This document shows, piece by piece, positions 10,402 through 18,867 of a stretch of 64,000 nt of DNA. The translations under genes were made by a program, and so were the position numbers. A model generated the notes under the pieces. The model had not been told where the DNA came from and did no database searches. It saw only the letters and a program-made list of their open reading frames with translations. The first letter of the stretch is position 1. Each line of letters begins with the position of its first letter. The stretch is from an uncultured Verrucomicrobiota bacterium (GTDB lineage Bacteria > Verrucomicrobiota > Kiritimatiellia > CAJWTS01): contig CAJWTS010000009.1 of NCBI GenBank assembly GCA_913047795.1, positions 1 through 64,000 of the forward strand. Direction: 5' to 3'.

Positions 10402-10758
10402 CTAGGGCTGCGTGATGAACGCGCGACCTTGCGCACCGAACTGATCTTTCACGTTGACCACGTTCACGCCGGACAAACCAGAGCGTGTATAGACCGCCGT
10501 CACATCTCCACCCGCAAGGATGGTGCCCTTCGTCGGGTCATCCACGCTCCACTCAAGCGGAAGCGAGAGTTCTTTGAGATCAGCCTCGTCCACCGTCAGC
10601 GTCACCGTATTGGTACCCGCGGACAACGTCGTATCCTTTGGCGTCACAGTCAACCCTGACGAGCCGCCGCTTGTCTCGCAACTCACCACGGTAAGTATGC
10701 AAACGGCAACGACGATCGATAGCGCGCTGAATATGGCAATTCGTTTCACAATGGTCAT
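10402..10758 (-). CDS. Small lipoprotein with Ig-like domain
   Basis: A 118-residue protein with a lipoprotein signal peptide: basic start MTIVKR, hydrophobic core, then lipobox V-V-S-C with the lipidated cysteine at residue 27. The residue after the cysteine is Glu, not Asp, which would fit outer-membrane sorting under the E. coli rule. The mature part (about 35-118) begins LTVTPKDTTLSAGTNTVTLT and reads as one bacterial Ig-like (Big-type) beta-sandwich. It has its own promoter-like sequence at 10779-10807 and sits between the response regulator and the giant LamG gene. It may be an accessory or anchoring factor for that protein, but nothing in its sequence proves this. Confidence 0.8.
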   Translation of the reverse strand: MTIVKRIAIFSALSIVVAVCILTVVSCETSGGSSGLTVTPKDTTLSAGTNTVTLTVDEADLKELSLPLEWSVDDPTKGTILAGGDVTAVYTRSGLSGVNVVNVKDQFGAQGRAFITQP

Positions 10759-10778
10759 CTGGGCTTCAGATCAGGCGA

Positions 10779-10807
10779 ACTCTACGGGATCAGGCCGGGG
10801 GTGTCAA
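10779..10807 (-). promoter_or_regulatory. Sigma70-type promoter before the lipoprotein gene
   Basis: Read on the minus strand: TTGACA (10807-10802), 17-base spacer, TAGAGT (10784-10779; 4 of 6 match to TATAAT). Predicted transcription start is near 10772, leaving a short leader before the ATG at 10758. It overlaps the end of the gap after the response-regulator stop, so the lipoprotein (and perhaps the giant gene) could be transcribed independently of the two-component genes. Confidence 0.55.
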
Positions 10808-10813
10808 CTGGAC

Positions 10814-11521
10814 TCATGATTTGCGGCCGGGGTCGAATTTATAGCCGACACCATGCACGGTCTGGATGAAATTCGGCTCCGCCGGCTTCTTTTCAACCTT
10901 CTTGCGCAGGCTGGCCACAAAACTATCGAGCGATCGCTGCGTTCCAAAATAGTCCGAACCCCAGACGTCGTTCATCAGCGTCTCGCGCGACAACGCCTTG
11001 CCGGCGTTCGCAACCAGGTACGCAAGCAGGTCGAACTCCGTTCGCGTCAGCGGAACATCCTTGCCCTTCTGCTTCAACGTACGTGACTCCGAATCGAGCA
11101 CAAAATCTCCGAACTGGTAGATCGCCTGATCACTCTCCTTGACCTGCGTCCGGCGCAGAATGGCCTTCACGCGCGCGATCAGTTCGCGAATGCTGAACGG
11201 CTTGGTCATGTAGTCGTCGGTACCCATATCGAATCCAAGGATTTTATCGAACTCTTCTTCCCGGGCCGTCAACATGATGATCGGCGTACGCAGCCCCTTC
11301 TCGCGCACATTTTTGCAGACCTCATAGCCGGTCATGCCGGGCAACATGACGTCGAGAATGATAAGTGCCGGTTTTCGCTGCAGGGCGAGTGCCAGTCCGT
11401 CGTCACCATTATCTGCCTTGAGCACGTGAAATCCCTCGAACTGAAGATTCTCTTCCAACCCGAGCATGATCGCGTCGTCGTCCTCAACAACAAGGATCGT
11501 CTGTTTCGCCGGTTCAACCAT
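10814..11521 (-). CDS. OmpR/PhoB-family response regulator
   Basis: A 235-residue two-domain regulator. The receiver domain (about 7-120) has the acidic cluster VVEDDD, the phospho-acceptor Asp57 (in IILDVMLPG), Thr85 and the conserved Lys107 (YMTKPF). The C-terminal winged-helix DNA-binding domain (about 137-230) shows LTRTEFDLLAYL and the closing HGVGYKF motif. Its ATG overlaps the kinase stop by 8 bp, so the pair is surely co-expressed and is the cognate regulator of the kinase at 11514-13616. Likely targets are neighbouring envelope genes; the tandem site at 10345-10362 is a candidate. Confidence 0.96.
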   Translation of the reverse strand: MVEPAKQTILVVEDDDAIMLGLEENLQFEGFHVLKADNGDDGLALALQRKPALIILDVMLPGMTGYEVCKNVREKGLRTPIIMLTAREEEFDKILGFDMGTDDYMTKPFSIRELIARVKAILRRTQVKESDQAIYQFGDFVLDSESRTLKQKGKDVPLTRTEFDLLAYLVANAGKALSRETLMNDVWGSDYFGTQRSLDSFVASLRKKVEKKPAEPNFIQTVHGVGYKFDPGRKS

Positions 11522-13616
11522 CTCGGTTCTCGCGATTCATCAAGGTCACGTGAAACGTGCTCCCAAACCCAAGTTCACTTTCGGCCATAATTCGACCGCC
11601 GTGCGCCCGAACAATATGCCGGCATAACGATAGTCCCAACCCCACGCCGGTGGTCGTGCCCTCACGTTCGCGCCGCGCGCGGTAGTACCGCCTGAAGACA
11701 CGTCGCGACTCGGCACGCGTCATGCCAACACCACTATCTTTTACTGAAATTCGCACGCCGCCGTCAACTGCGCGTACGTTCACCTTAACATCAATGTCAT
11801 CTCCTGAGTATTTGACGGCGTTGTCGAGCAAATTGAGGAGCACCTGCTGGATCGCGTCGGCATCGACATTCATAATCGGCAACTCACCTTCGATCTCGAG
11901 CCCGATCTCGGCTTTCTTATGCGCCACGCGTTCGCGCGCGATCTGCACCGCCTCTTCGACAATCTGATGGACGGATTCGGGTCGCAGACTGTAGGTAAGC
12001 GCATTCTGCCCAAGTCGGACAAAGTACAGCACGCGATCGACCATCTGCGATAGTCGATCGCATTCCCGCACGATCGTTGAAAGAAACTCCTGGCGGCGCT
12101 CCTGCGCGCGCACGTTCCCGTAATAGAGGCTCTCGGAGAGCATGCGCATCGAGGACAACGGCGTACGGATGTCATGTGAAATGGCAGCTACAAATTCACT
12201 TCGCGCCTTGGCCTTGCGAAGCTCGTCCGTCACCTGGGCGAAGAGGGTCACCACGCCGAGCCCAATTCCGAGCACCAGCAACGCAATACCCCATACGTAG
12301 AGTTGCGCCTGCAGATCGCGCCTACTCTGGACTTCCGATGGGTCCGCGGCGTAGGCGTCAATCGTAAGGAAGGAAAGGGGTGGCGGCAGGTTCGTCGATA
12401 GTGCCGCACCCATTGTGCGGTCTACCGCGGCGTCCCCCCTCCCCGGAACAACAGGTCGACCCATCGCATACAGGACAAATCCACTGGGATCCGCAAATTT
12501 TTCAGCCGCAGGCACAAGAAACGCCGCCGCCGCATCTGTCGCAATCCGCAAACCGACGTAAAACGTTTCGCCCGCATCAAGTGCCACGAAGGCGTAGTAC
12601 CGCGATCCCACCTGGACCCATCGCCGTGCTTCCGGCCCCTCGACCGTTGCCCACACGGCACGCTCAATGGCTGCACGTTGCTGGTCCGTGTCCCGCAAGT
12701 TCTGCTCGCACTCTTTAAGCAACGCATGCAGGCTCTCGAGTTCGGAACGCTCGGCGTCGTTCGCGGCAGGCGTACGGCCCGATCCGGCCTCGCGTCGGAT
12801 CTCAACGATGCGCCGTGTCCAGCGTCGAATGTGCTTCAACATTTCCTCGCGCTGCAGTGCGACGATGGAGGGGAAGCGGCGAACCACAATCGAAAACAAT
12901 CGCAGCTCATTCTCAATCGCGCGATCCAGCTGGCCGGCCTGCTCATAGAGATCCGTCAATTCGCGCAGCACGGTAAGATCGTACATATAGCCCGCCGCGT
13001 CTCGAACCTGACGCCCCTTCGTTTCGTTCGCGAAGACGGCCACGGCTCGATCAAGCCACCGAATGGCGCTGGAAGGCTGACCCATGCGACCGTAGCACTG
13101 GCTCAGACCAAGGACCGCCTCCCAGAGCACGGGATGATCATAGTTAAATCGCTCCGCGATTCGGCGGTACTCGCCAATCGCGGCAGCCATGTCCTGCTTT
13201 TCAAACTGAAACTTACGCGCCACTTCCAGATAGCGATCCGTCTCCGCATCACTTTCCGCCTGCGGCGGCACTCCGATCATCGCGCGCGGATAGACAAGTC
13301 CATCCTCGATCTCGAACAGGTAGACCTGATCGACGATGGGATGCGCCTCGCGAAACGCTGCGGCTGTCTGGAGAAACAGGTCGTAGTTGCGGGACTGCCA
13401 GATCGCGCGATATTGCGTCGCAAGATCCTCCCTTACCACCGACAGTCGTTGCTGCACGTCACCGGATATTTCGCGCAGCGTCTCGTCCGCTGAGGCCGAC
13501 AAGCGCTGATCCATAATCACGCCGTGGCTTCGCAAAGCACGCCACGCCAGCATGCTCAATATGGCCGTGGGCGCAATCACAAGGACTACGACGGTGATGG
13601 CGATTCGACTGTTCAT
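11514..13616 (-). CDS. Sensor histidine kinase with large extracytoplasmic region
   Basis: A 700-residue membrane kinase. TM1 is at about residues 5-25 and TM2 at about 440-462, enclosing some 410 residues. The stretch at about 150-270 contains TPR-like helical pairs (for example VLWEAVLGLSQCYGRMGQPS), unusual for a periplasmic sensor. HisKA carries ISHDIRTPL with His481. The HATPase domain shows the N box LLNLLDNAVK, the G1 motif DSGVGM and G2 GVGLGLSLCR. It is complete, with no receiver domain. It is followed with an 8-bp overlap by the response regulator. The TPR-like part could bind a partner protein, perhaps sensing secretion or envelope assembly, but the signal is unknown. Confidence 0.95.
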   Translation of the reverse strand: MNSRIAITVVVLVIAPTAILSMLAWRALRSHGVIMDQRLSASADETLREISGDVQQRLSVVREDLATQYRAIWQSRNYDLFLQTAAAFREAHPIVDQVYLFEIEDGLVYPRAMIGVPPQAESDAETDRYLEVARKFQFEKQDMAAAIGEYRRIAERFNYDHPVLWEAVLGLSQCYGRMGQPSSAIRWLDRAVAVFANETKGRQVRDAAGYMYDLTVLRELTDLYEQAGQLDRAIENELRLFSIVVRRFPSIVALQREEMLKHIRRWTRRIVEIRREAGSGRTPAANDAERSELESLHALLKECEQNLRDTDQQRAAIERAVWATVEGPEARRWVQVGSRYYAFVALDAGETFYVGLRIATDAAAAFLVPAAEKFADPSGFVLYAMGRPVVPGRGDAAVDRTMGAALSTNLPPPLSFLTIDAYAADPSEVQSRRDLQAQLYVWGIALLVLGIGLGVVTLFAQVTDELRKAKARSEFVAAISHDIRTPLSSMRMLSESLYYGNVRAQERRQEFLSTIVRECDRLSQMVDRVLYFVRLGQNALTYSLRPESVHQIVEEAVQIARERVAHKKAEIGLEIEGELPIMNVDADAIQQVLLNLLDNAVKYSGDDIDVKVNVRAVDGGVRISVKDSGVGMTRAESRRVFRRYYRARREREGTTTGVGLGLSLCRHIVRAHGGRIMAESELGFGSTFHVTLMNRENRDG

Positions 13617-13799
13617 CCGTTTCGACCTGAGGGGTTACGATGCCGTGAGTGAAATCGTATTGCGTTTCCGGACAGGAGAATCACGCGGTCGTCCCATTTG
13701 CGAGTACCGCCGTGTAGACCATCAGCGAGTACCGCGCCTGCAAGTCCCGTGAGAACCCAACGCCGGGCCTGTGCACCACGAGAATTTCGAGTCTACGCG
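13617..13799. other. Intergenic gap before the kinase gene
   Basis: A 183-bp gap between the TPR-protein stop and the kinase ATG. It contains an exact 11-bp direct repeat, GCGAGTACCGC, at 13700-13710 and 13725-13735. It also contains CCTGTCCGGAAA (minus strand, about 13665-13676), a loose relative of the TGTCCGAAA core seen before the giant gene and the secretin operon. No strong -35/-10 pair and no hairpin terminator were recognised. Confidence 0.4.
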
Positions 13800-15242
13800 C
13801 TACCGAATGCGCGTTTCGATCTCGAACACCCAGCCGCGAATCTGATCGATATCGAGCGCCGTGGGACGCAGTGTCATGTACTTACGATAGTGCGTCAGCG
13901 CCCTCGAGGACTTGTCAAGATGGTCATCATAAAGAATGCCGAGGTTGTAATGCACGTCCGCATCGGAGGGGTCGATCCGCAACGCGCGCATATACTCGCG
14001 TCGCGCCTGACTATAGAGCCCGCGTTCGGCGAGCATGATCCCCATGTTGTAGTGCATGTCGAGCTTCTCCAGGTCGACCACGCTACCCACTTCGGCACTG
14101 GCGCCCTCCAGGCGATCAGCCACGCCCACAGCCCGACTATGTCGCCAATCCCGCTTGCGCAGTTCTTCGGCGAGAATCGTCAACTCGTGCTTATTCTTAT
14201 CAAGGACGGAGTCCTTGGCACGCAATTCACGTTTCGTTTTCTCAAGTTCCGTCTCAAGTCCCGCGCTGGACTTGACGTAGCGGCCAAACGCGCGCTTGTC
14301 GCGCGCATACGTCTGCTGGTCGTCCTTAATCTGTCGGCGCAGGGCGTCGCTCTGCGCCTTGACTCGCGCCAGTTTAGTGCTCAGATCGCGTTCACGACGC
14401 GCCAGGTTCTCGCGCGTGCCGGAGTCCTCGCGCATGACTCGTTCAACCCGATCCACGCGCGACTCAAGCTGTTGATTCTCCCTTTCAAGCTCGTCCTTGG
14501 CACGTTTCAGCTCCATCGCATCCCGTTTGAGCTTCACGACGAAGTCCGAATCCACGGCCACGCGTGGGGCCGGCAGAGGCGCCGCCTGGCGCTGGCGCAA
14601 CGCGGCGAGTTCCGTGTCGAGCCGTTGCTTATCGCCGAGCAACAATTTTTTCTCCGTTTCCACACCGGCCAATTTTCGTTCGAGTTCGGAAATCTTGTCG
14701 GCATGCTCTTGGGTCGTGTTCTGCTCGCCCTTGAGATCGCTCAGCATGGCGGCCATATTCCTGCGCTTCGTCTCAACCGCCTCCATGCTGACCTTGAGGT
14801 TCGCGTTCTCAGATTGGACGCGGGCGAGATCCGTCTTCAGCGTGTCCATGTTTTTGCGCAATTCCAGATTCTCACGGACCAGGCGATTGTATTTATCAGC
14901 ATCCGCCGGATTCGGTCGCGCGTCGGCCGCGGGCGGCGCCGCGCGTACGGGGACGGGGACGGGCGCTTCGCCTGTACTACGTACCGGTTCAGTTAGATCA
15001 GGTTCGTCCTCGATCGCTTCAGCATTCTCGTCGAACGACCAGCCGCCGAATTCCTCTTCCCCTTCGGCGTCCTCGACCGCTGCGGCTTTCGGCTTGTCGC
15101 CTTCTACGGCCGACTCGGCGGCCCTCTTTGCAGGTGCCTCATCCGCACCTTCCTCTTCCCAGGAAAACTTAAATTCGTCGTCGGCACGTCCACTGACAAG
15201 CACCGCGAAAAACACAAACAAGATTAAGAAGAATCGCGTCAT
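13800..15242 (-). CDS. Secreted coiled-coil protein with C-terminal TPRs
   Basis: A 480-residue protein with an N-terminal signal peptide (MTRFF, hydrophobic core, cleavage near SGRA-DDE). An acidic low-complexity stretch (about 25-115) precedes a long heptad-rich coiled coil (about 118-370). Two TPR units follow: LDMHYNMGIMLAERGLYSQA and DADVHYNLGILYDDHLDKSS. Last gene of the four-gene secretin operon, 11 bp after the secretin. Its TPRs resemble those of outer-membrane pilotin or assembly factors such as PilF/PilW, but the coiled coil is not typical of them. A structural or assembly role in the secretin complex is likely from context. Confidence 0.85.
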   Translation of the reverse strand: MTRFFLILFVFFAVLVSGRADDEFKFSWEEEGADEAPAKRAAESAVEGDKPKAAAVEDAEGEEEFGGWSFDENAEAIEDEPDLTEPVRSTGEAPVPVPVRAAPPAADARPNPADADKYNRLVRENLELRKNMDTLKTDLARVQSENANLKVSMEAVETKRRNMAAMLSDLKGEQNTTQEHADKISELERKLAGVETEKKLLLGDKQRLDTELAALRQRQAAPLPAPRVAVDSDFVVKLKRDAMELKRAKDELERENQQLESRVDRVERVMREDSGTRENLARRERDLSTKLARVKAQSDALRRQIKDDQQTYARDKRAFGRYVKSSAGLETELEKTKRELRAKDSVLDKNKHELTILAEELRKRDWRHSRAVGVADRLEGASAEVGSVVDLEKLDMHYNMGIMLAERGLYSQARREYMRALRIDPSDADVHYNLGILYDDHLDKSSRALTHYRKYMTLRPTALDIDQIRGWVFEIETRIR

Positions 15243-15253
15243 CGCACCTGGCT

Positions 15254-16864
15254 TTACCTTCGTTCGCGGCCGCCGCGAACAGCTTTAGCCTGCTTGCCGG
15301 TATCGCCGCCTGATCGCATGCCTTTCGGCTTCTTTTTTATATCACGCATGCGGCGGATACTTTCTTCGCCGGTCATAATGCGGGGTGTCAAGAAGACGAC
15401 CAACTCGTTCGATGTTGACTCCACCGAGGTGGACCGAAACAAGGCTCCGAGCAACGGAATCCGCCCCAGAAAGGGTACACTTGATGTCGTGTCGGCCTTC
15501 TCATCCTGGATCAACCCGCCGATAATGACGGTCTGACCGTCGCGCACCATCACGGTCGTCTCCGCCAAAGCTTTCTGCACAACCGGAATCGGGAAGCGGC
15601 CGGGAAAGGTGTCGGCAACCGTACTCACCTCCGGCTTGATGTCCACCGTAATAAATCCCTCGTCATTTATCTGGGGGATGACGGAAAGCATGACGCCCAC
15701 TTCAATAAACGAGATGGTTTCCGCGATGACATTGGTAGATCCGCTCTCCAACTGGGCCTCGACAAGCGGCTCGTCCCGCACAACCTTGATCACCGCTTCA
15801 TGGCCGTCCAATACGGCGATATGCGGGTTTGAAAGAACCTTCGTGTCTCCAATCGTTTTGATCGCATCAAGCACCATATTCAGTTGATTTCCGTCGCCGA
15901 TCACACCGTAACTCAGCGAGAAATTACCTTCTCCGCGGGCCAATAATGGCGAAAGGTTCGCCGAACTGACCATGAAACGAGGGTCAATGCCCTCCACCAG
16001 ATGCTCCCAGTTAATTCCGAACTTAAAATCGTCCGTCAGCCGCACAGAGATAATCTTGGCCTCGATAAACACCTCTTTGGGGCGGCGGTCGAGCAGGTGA
16101 ATCATCCGTGAAATACGGCGTACGCGATTCGTCGTATCTTCGACGATCAGCGTTTTCGTCCGAACATCGGCGTCTACCCGACCAATGCCGTCGGTCAACA
16201 TTGGCACGATGCGCGGCTGGACCTCGACGACGTCCCCGTACTGGAGCGTGAAGGTTTGCGTAATTGTGTGACGTTCACGCGTCACGCTCGGAATCTCGGC
16301 CGTAGCGATCACCGATTCCATCTCCTTGATCTTCTCGGCGGTATCAATCAGCAGCATCGTACCGGTCTTGTCATCCGCAACGACCCGTCCCTGCGGCCCC
16401 TTGACCTGCTCGAGCAACTTCAGGACGTGCGACGGCTCGGCATACTTCAGGTCAATGATCTTCATCTCGCGAGGATCATGAAACCCAACACCGTGCAGCA
16501 CCTGGTACTCGTCGGCCGTCATGATCCGCAGGATATTGCCACGCATCTCGTATGCGAGCCTGGGCGCCGGAACCGAGGCGAGGGCAATCTCTATCAATTC
16601 ACAGATCTCGACCTCATCCAGCAGCAACTTAACGTTGCCCGCCACCGCCTCGCTCACGACCATGCTCAGATTACCCTTCAAAGCCGCGAGTTGGAGTACA
16701 TCGTTGATCGACATAGCCCGTCCGCGCGAATCAACCCGGATTTTCTTCTTGAGACCCGGGATCTCATAGTCGCAGAGCTTCGTTGGTTTCGCGACGGCGG
16801 TCTCCGCCATGCATGGCACTACCAGCGAAAGCAGCACAGAGAGGCACAGTAAATTTTTCAGCAT
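15254..16864 (-). CDS. Outer-membrane secretin (GspD/PilQ superfamily)
   Basis: A 536-residue secretin with a signal peptide (cleavage near CMA-ET). An STN/N0-like domain is at about 40-115, one or more N-type ring-building repeats at about 130-265 and the secretin core at about 265-505. The core contains the beta-lip signature VPFLGRIPLLGALFR and the closing ELVVFLTPRIM. The last ~30 residues are basic and lack an obvious S-domain. It would form a multimeric outer-membrane channel. A GGAG sequence sits 9 bases before the ATG, and the gene starts 14 bp after the GspC-like gene. No GspE/F/G or PilB/C homologue lies nearby, so the rest of the machine, if any, is elsewhere. Confidence 0.95.
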   Translation of the reverse strand: MLKNLLCLSVLLSLVVPCMAETAVAKPTKLCDYEIPGLKKKIRVDSRGRAMSINDVLQLAALKGNLSMVVSEAVAGNVKLLLDEVEICELIEIALASVPAPRLAYEMRGNILRIMTADEYQVLHGVGFHDPREMKIIDLKYAEPSHVLKLLEQVKGPQGRVVADDKTGTMLLIDTAEKIKEMESVIATAEIPSVTRERHTITQTFTLQYGDVVEVQPRIVPMLTDGIGRVDADVRTKTLIVEDTTNRVRRISRMIHLLDRRPKEVFIEAKIISVRLTDDFKFGINWEHLVEGIDPRFMVSSANLSPLLARGEGNFSLSYGVIGDGNQLNMVLDAIKTIGDTKVLSNPHIAVLDGHEAVIKVVRDEPLVEAQLESGSTNVIAETISFIEVGVMLSVIPQINDEGFITVDIKPEVSTVADTFPGRFPIPVVQKALAETTVMVRDGQTVIIGGLIQDEKADTTSSVPFLGRIPLLGALFRSTSVESTSNELVVFLTPRIMTGEESIRRMRDIKKKPKGMRSGGDTGKQAKAVRGGRERR

Positions 16865-16878
16865 CGTGAAGCGCTCCG

Positions 16879-17847
16879 CTAATTAATGATCAGGCGATCG
16901 ACGCCATCGGTCAGTGTAACACCGCCGCGTTTTATTTCGTCCACTCGCACCTTGTCACCAAGAATGGTCACCGCGTCACCCGTCCTGAATAAGGTATTCT
17001 CGGCAATCACCTTGTCCTTAAGGAACACCGTCGAATCGGCGGGGTCGTCTTCAAGGGAGACAGCCACAATCTCATAGTTTTCCTTCGCATACTTCTTCCA
17101 GTCCGGCCCGGGGCTCACCGGCCCAGGACCCGTGGGCACCCTGAAAGCCCTAAACGGATCACGAAGCCTTAACGGTTCAGTATACCACTCAATATTCTTC
17201 AATTCGGCATCAGATACGATATCTGAACGAAAGGATACACCGGCCGTGTGCAATTCCGATGCAGCGGCACTTGACTTCAAGCCGATGACTATCTCGTAAA
17301 TGATTAATCCGATCAATATCAAAACACAGGTCGCTAATATACGGTTAAATCTGTGTACATTGAACGAATTCGCCATCCGATTACGCATCGAATCGGTGCC
17401 GACGGGTCCCGCGGGGGTTGCGGCAGGGGCCGCGTCTGACGGTGAATCTCCAATCAAAGCGCTTGGCGGGCCGCCAAGGTGTGGTTCGGTGAGCGCTAAC
17501 GCTGCGACCTGCGCCCCGTCTTCGTCAGGCCCTGATTCTTCGTTCGTGGCCTCGCTGTCGTCGTCGCGGTCCGCGAGCTTCAAACGCGGGCGGTCCTGCT
17601 CATCGGTTTCTACGGATTCCGCGGCGGCATCGGGCTCAATATCATCCAATGTGATGATTTCGTCCGGATCCCCGCGGATCGCGTCTTCGTCCAGCGGAGC
17701 GTCCGTCCGGATGATGGAACCCGTGGCCTCCTCAGGCTCGTCCGGCGCGCGTTCCGGGGCATCTGCGGCATCGGATCCCTCTTCAGGAGAATCCTGAATG
17801 ACCTTCAAGAGCTTCTCTTCAGGCGACAAATCTTCTTCAGAAGACAT
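16879..17847 (-). CDS. GspC/PilP-like inner-membrane protein with acidic cytoplasmic tail
   Basis: A 322-residue bitopic protein. Residues 1-150 are strongly acidic and disordered-looking, one TM segment lies at about 169-190, and the periplasmic part (about 200-322) ends in a compact domain with ILGDKVRVDEIKRGGVTLTD. That last part resembles the HR domain of GspC or PilP, which contacts secretin N domains. I chose the ATG at 17847: GGAGG lies 8 bases upstream, whereas an ATG at 17862 overlaps that ribosome-binding site. The gene overlaps the ATPase gene's end by 11 bp. It probably links the cytoplasmic ATPase to the secretin. Confidence 0.8.
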   Translation of the reverse strand: MSSEEDLSPEEKLLKVIQDSPEEGSDAADAPERAPDEPEEATGSIIRTDAPLDEDAIRGDPDEIITLDDIEPDAAAESVETDEQDRPRLKLADRDDDSEATNEESGPDEDGAQVAALALTEPHLGGPPSALIGDSPSDAAPAATPAGPVGTDSMRNRMANSFNVHRFNRILATCVLILIGLIIYEIVIGLKSSAAASELHTAGVSFRSDIVSDAELKNIEWYTEPLRLRDPFRAFRVPTGPGPVSPGPDWKKYAKENYEIVAVSLEDDPADSTVFLKDKVIAENTLFRTGDAVTILGDKVRVDEIKRGGVTLTDGVDRLIIN

Positions 17848-18724
17848 TCGGAACGCCTCCAACCATGCTGCTTAAAGCACCATTTTCATCAAGCAGATCA
17901 TCGGGTTGAATGTCCTGAGCAACCAGTTTCTCGACAATCCCCTTAACAACGATTACCTCGTCATGCATCACAAGATACTCAAGCGCGTTGTGGCACATGG
18001 CAGACAGTCGACGCGGATATCCACCCGTGTATTCCGTCAGCAAATCAATGGCTTCACTGGTGAAAAGCGGTGTGATCTTCTTGTAACCGGCTTCTCTCAG
18101 GCGAAAGTCGATGATCTTGCGAATCTCGTCACGGTCCAATGGTCCGAGCACGAACTTCATCGCGATTCGGTCCCAGAAATTGGCCATCGAACGCAGTCGC
18201 GGGAGAAGTTCGATCTGCCCCACCAATACGAGTTGCAGTATCTTATATTCATTCGTCTCGTAGTTGAGAAGAATCCGCAAGACCTCGAGCACGTAGTCAG
18301 GCAGCATCTGGGCCTCGTCTATCAGGAGCACGATCGTCTTGCCCTCTTCGACGCCCGCCGAGAACAGGTAGCGCTCGATTGCTTCGATGTATTCAAGCTC
18401 GGACGTGGTCTCCGCATCCAGCTCGATACGGAAAAGCTCCGCCAAGCGCGCGAGAAACTGTTTTTCCGACTTGAAATACGGATTCAGAATCATATGAAAA
18501 AGGACATCTTGCTCCTGACCGAGAATCTGGGAGATCTTGCGGCTCAGCGTGGTCTTTCCCGTGCCGACTTCGCCCAGCAACACGCTAAGCCCGCGTTTCA
18601 ACTTAATCGCGATCTGTAGTTTACAGAGGGCGGCCTTGTGCTTGCCCGAGAGATACATGAAGGCGGGATCCGGACTCGTTGAGAACGGCTCCCGAGTCAT
18701 GCCAAGTACCTGATAGTAACTCAT
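17837..18724 (-). CDS. ExeA/GspA-like AAA ATPase
   Basis: A 295-residue ATPase of the ExeA family, which helps secretin assembly through the peptidoglycan layer in type II systems. The family start YYQVLGMTREPFSTSPDP is clear, followed by Walker A GEVGTGKTT (about 51-59), Walker B IVLLIDEAQ and the Sensor/LRLLLNYE-type stretch. Unlike Aeromonas ExeA it ends after the ATPase domain, with no C-terminal TM or peptidoglycan-binding domain. The ATG at 18724 is preferred to an in-frame TTG at 18754. First gene of the secretin operon, behind the promoter at 18809-18837. Confidence 0.92.
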   Translation of the reverse strand: MSYYQVLGMTREPFSTSPDPAFMYLSGKHKAALCKLQIAIKLKRGLSVLLGEVGTGKTTLSRKISQILGQEQDVLFHMILNPYFKSEKQFLARLAELFRIELDAETTSELEYIEAIERYLFSAGVEEGKTIVLLIDEAQMLPDYVLEVLRILLNYETNEYKILQLVLVGQIELLPRLRSMANFWDRIAMKFVLGPLDRDEIRKIIDFRLREAGYKKITPLFTSEAIDLLTEYTGGYPRRLSAMCHNALEYLVMHDEVIVVKGIVEKLVAQDIQPDDLLDENGALSSMVGGVPNVF

Positions 18725-18808
18725 CTGGGTATCTCGCGATCGGACTACCGCCAAGCGAATCCGTAGTCGTTCGCAATTGTGGGAATGGGTATCGCAGTCG
18801 TCACGCGT

Positions 18809-18837
18809 ATTAGAACTTCAAGCCCTCTGAATGTCAA
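18809..18837 (-). promoter_or_regulatory. Sigma70-type promoter of the secretin operon
   Basis: Minus strand: TTGACA (18837-18832), 17-base spacer, TCTAAT (18814-18809; 5 of 6 match). Predicted start of transcription is near 18802, giving a leader of about 78 bases before the ATPase ATG. The spacing and hexamers are close to consensus, making this the best promoter in the window. Confidence 0.7.
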
Positions 18838-18841
18838 TTGA

Positions 18842-18853
18842 ATTTCGGACATT
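18842..18853. promoter_or_regulatory. Candidate regulator site abutting the secretin-operon promoter
   Basis: Minus strand AATGTCCGAAAT(T), an imperfect palindrome (five of six pairs match over 13 bp), ends 4 bp before the -35 box. The same 12-mer is part of the tandem repeat at 10345-10362. The position suits an activator. The regulator is unknown. Confidence 0.4.
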
Positions 18854-18867
18854 CACACACAATGTGA

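Noticed and set aside
13700-13735. 11-bp direct repeat as an OmpR-type operator
   Set aside because: The 25-bp spacing does not match the usual 10-11 bp; kept only as a note in the gap description.
13698-14996. 432-codon plus-strand open frame
   Set aside because: Antisense shadow of the coiled-coil/TPR gene. The minus frame has a signal peptide, heptads and TPRs; the plus frame is low-information and has no ribosome-binding site or family match.
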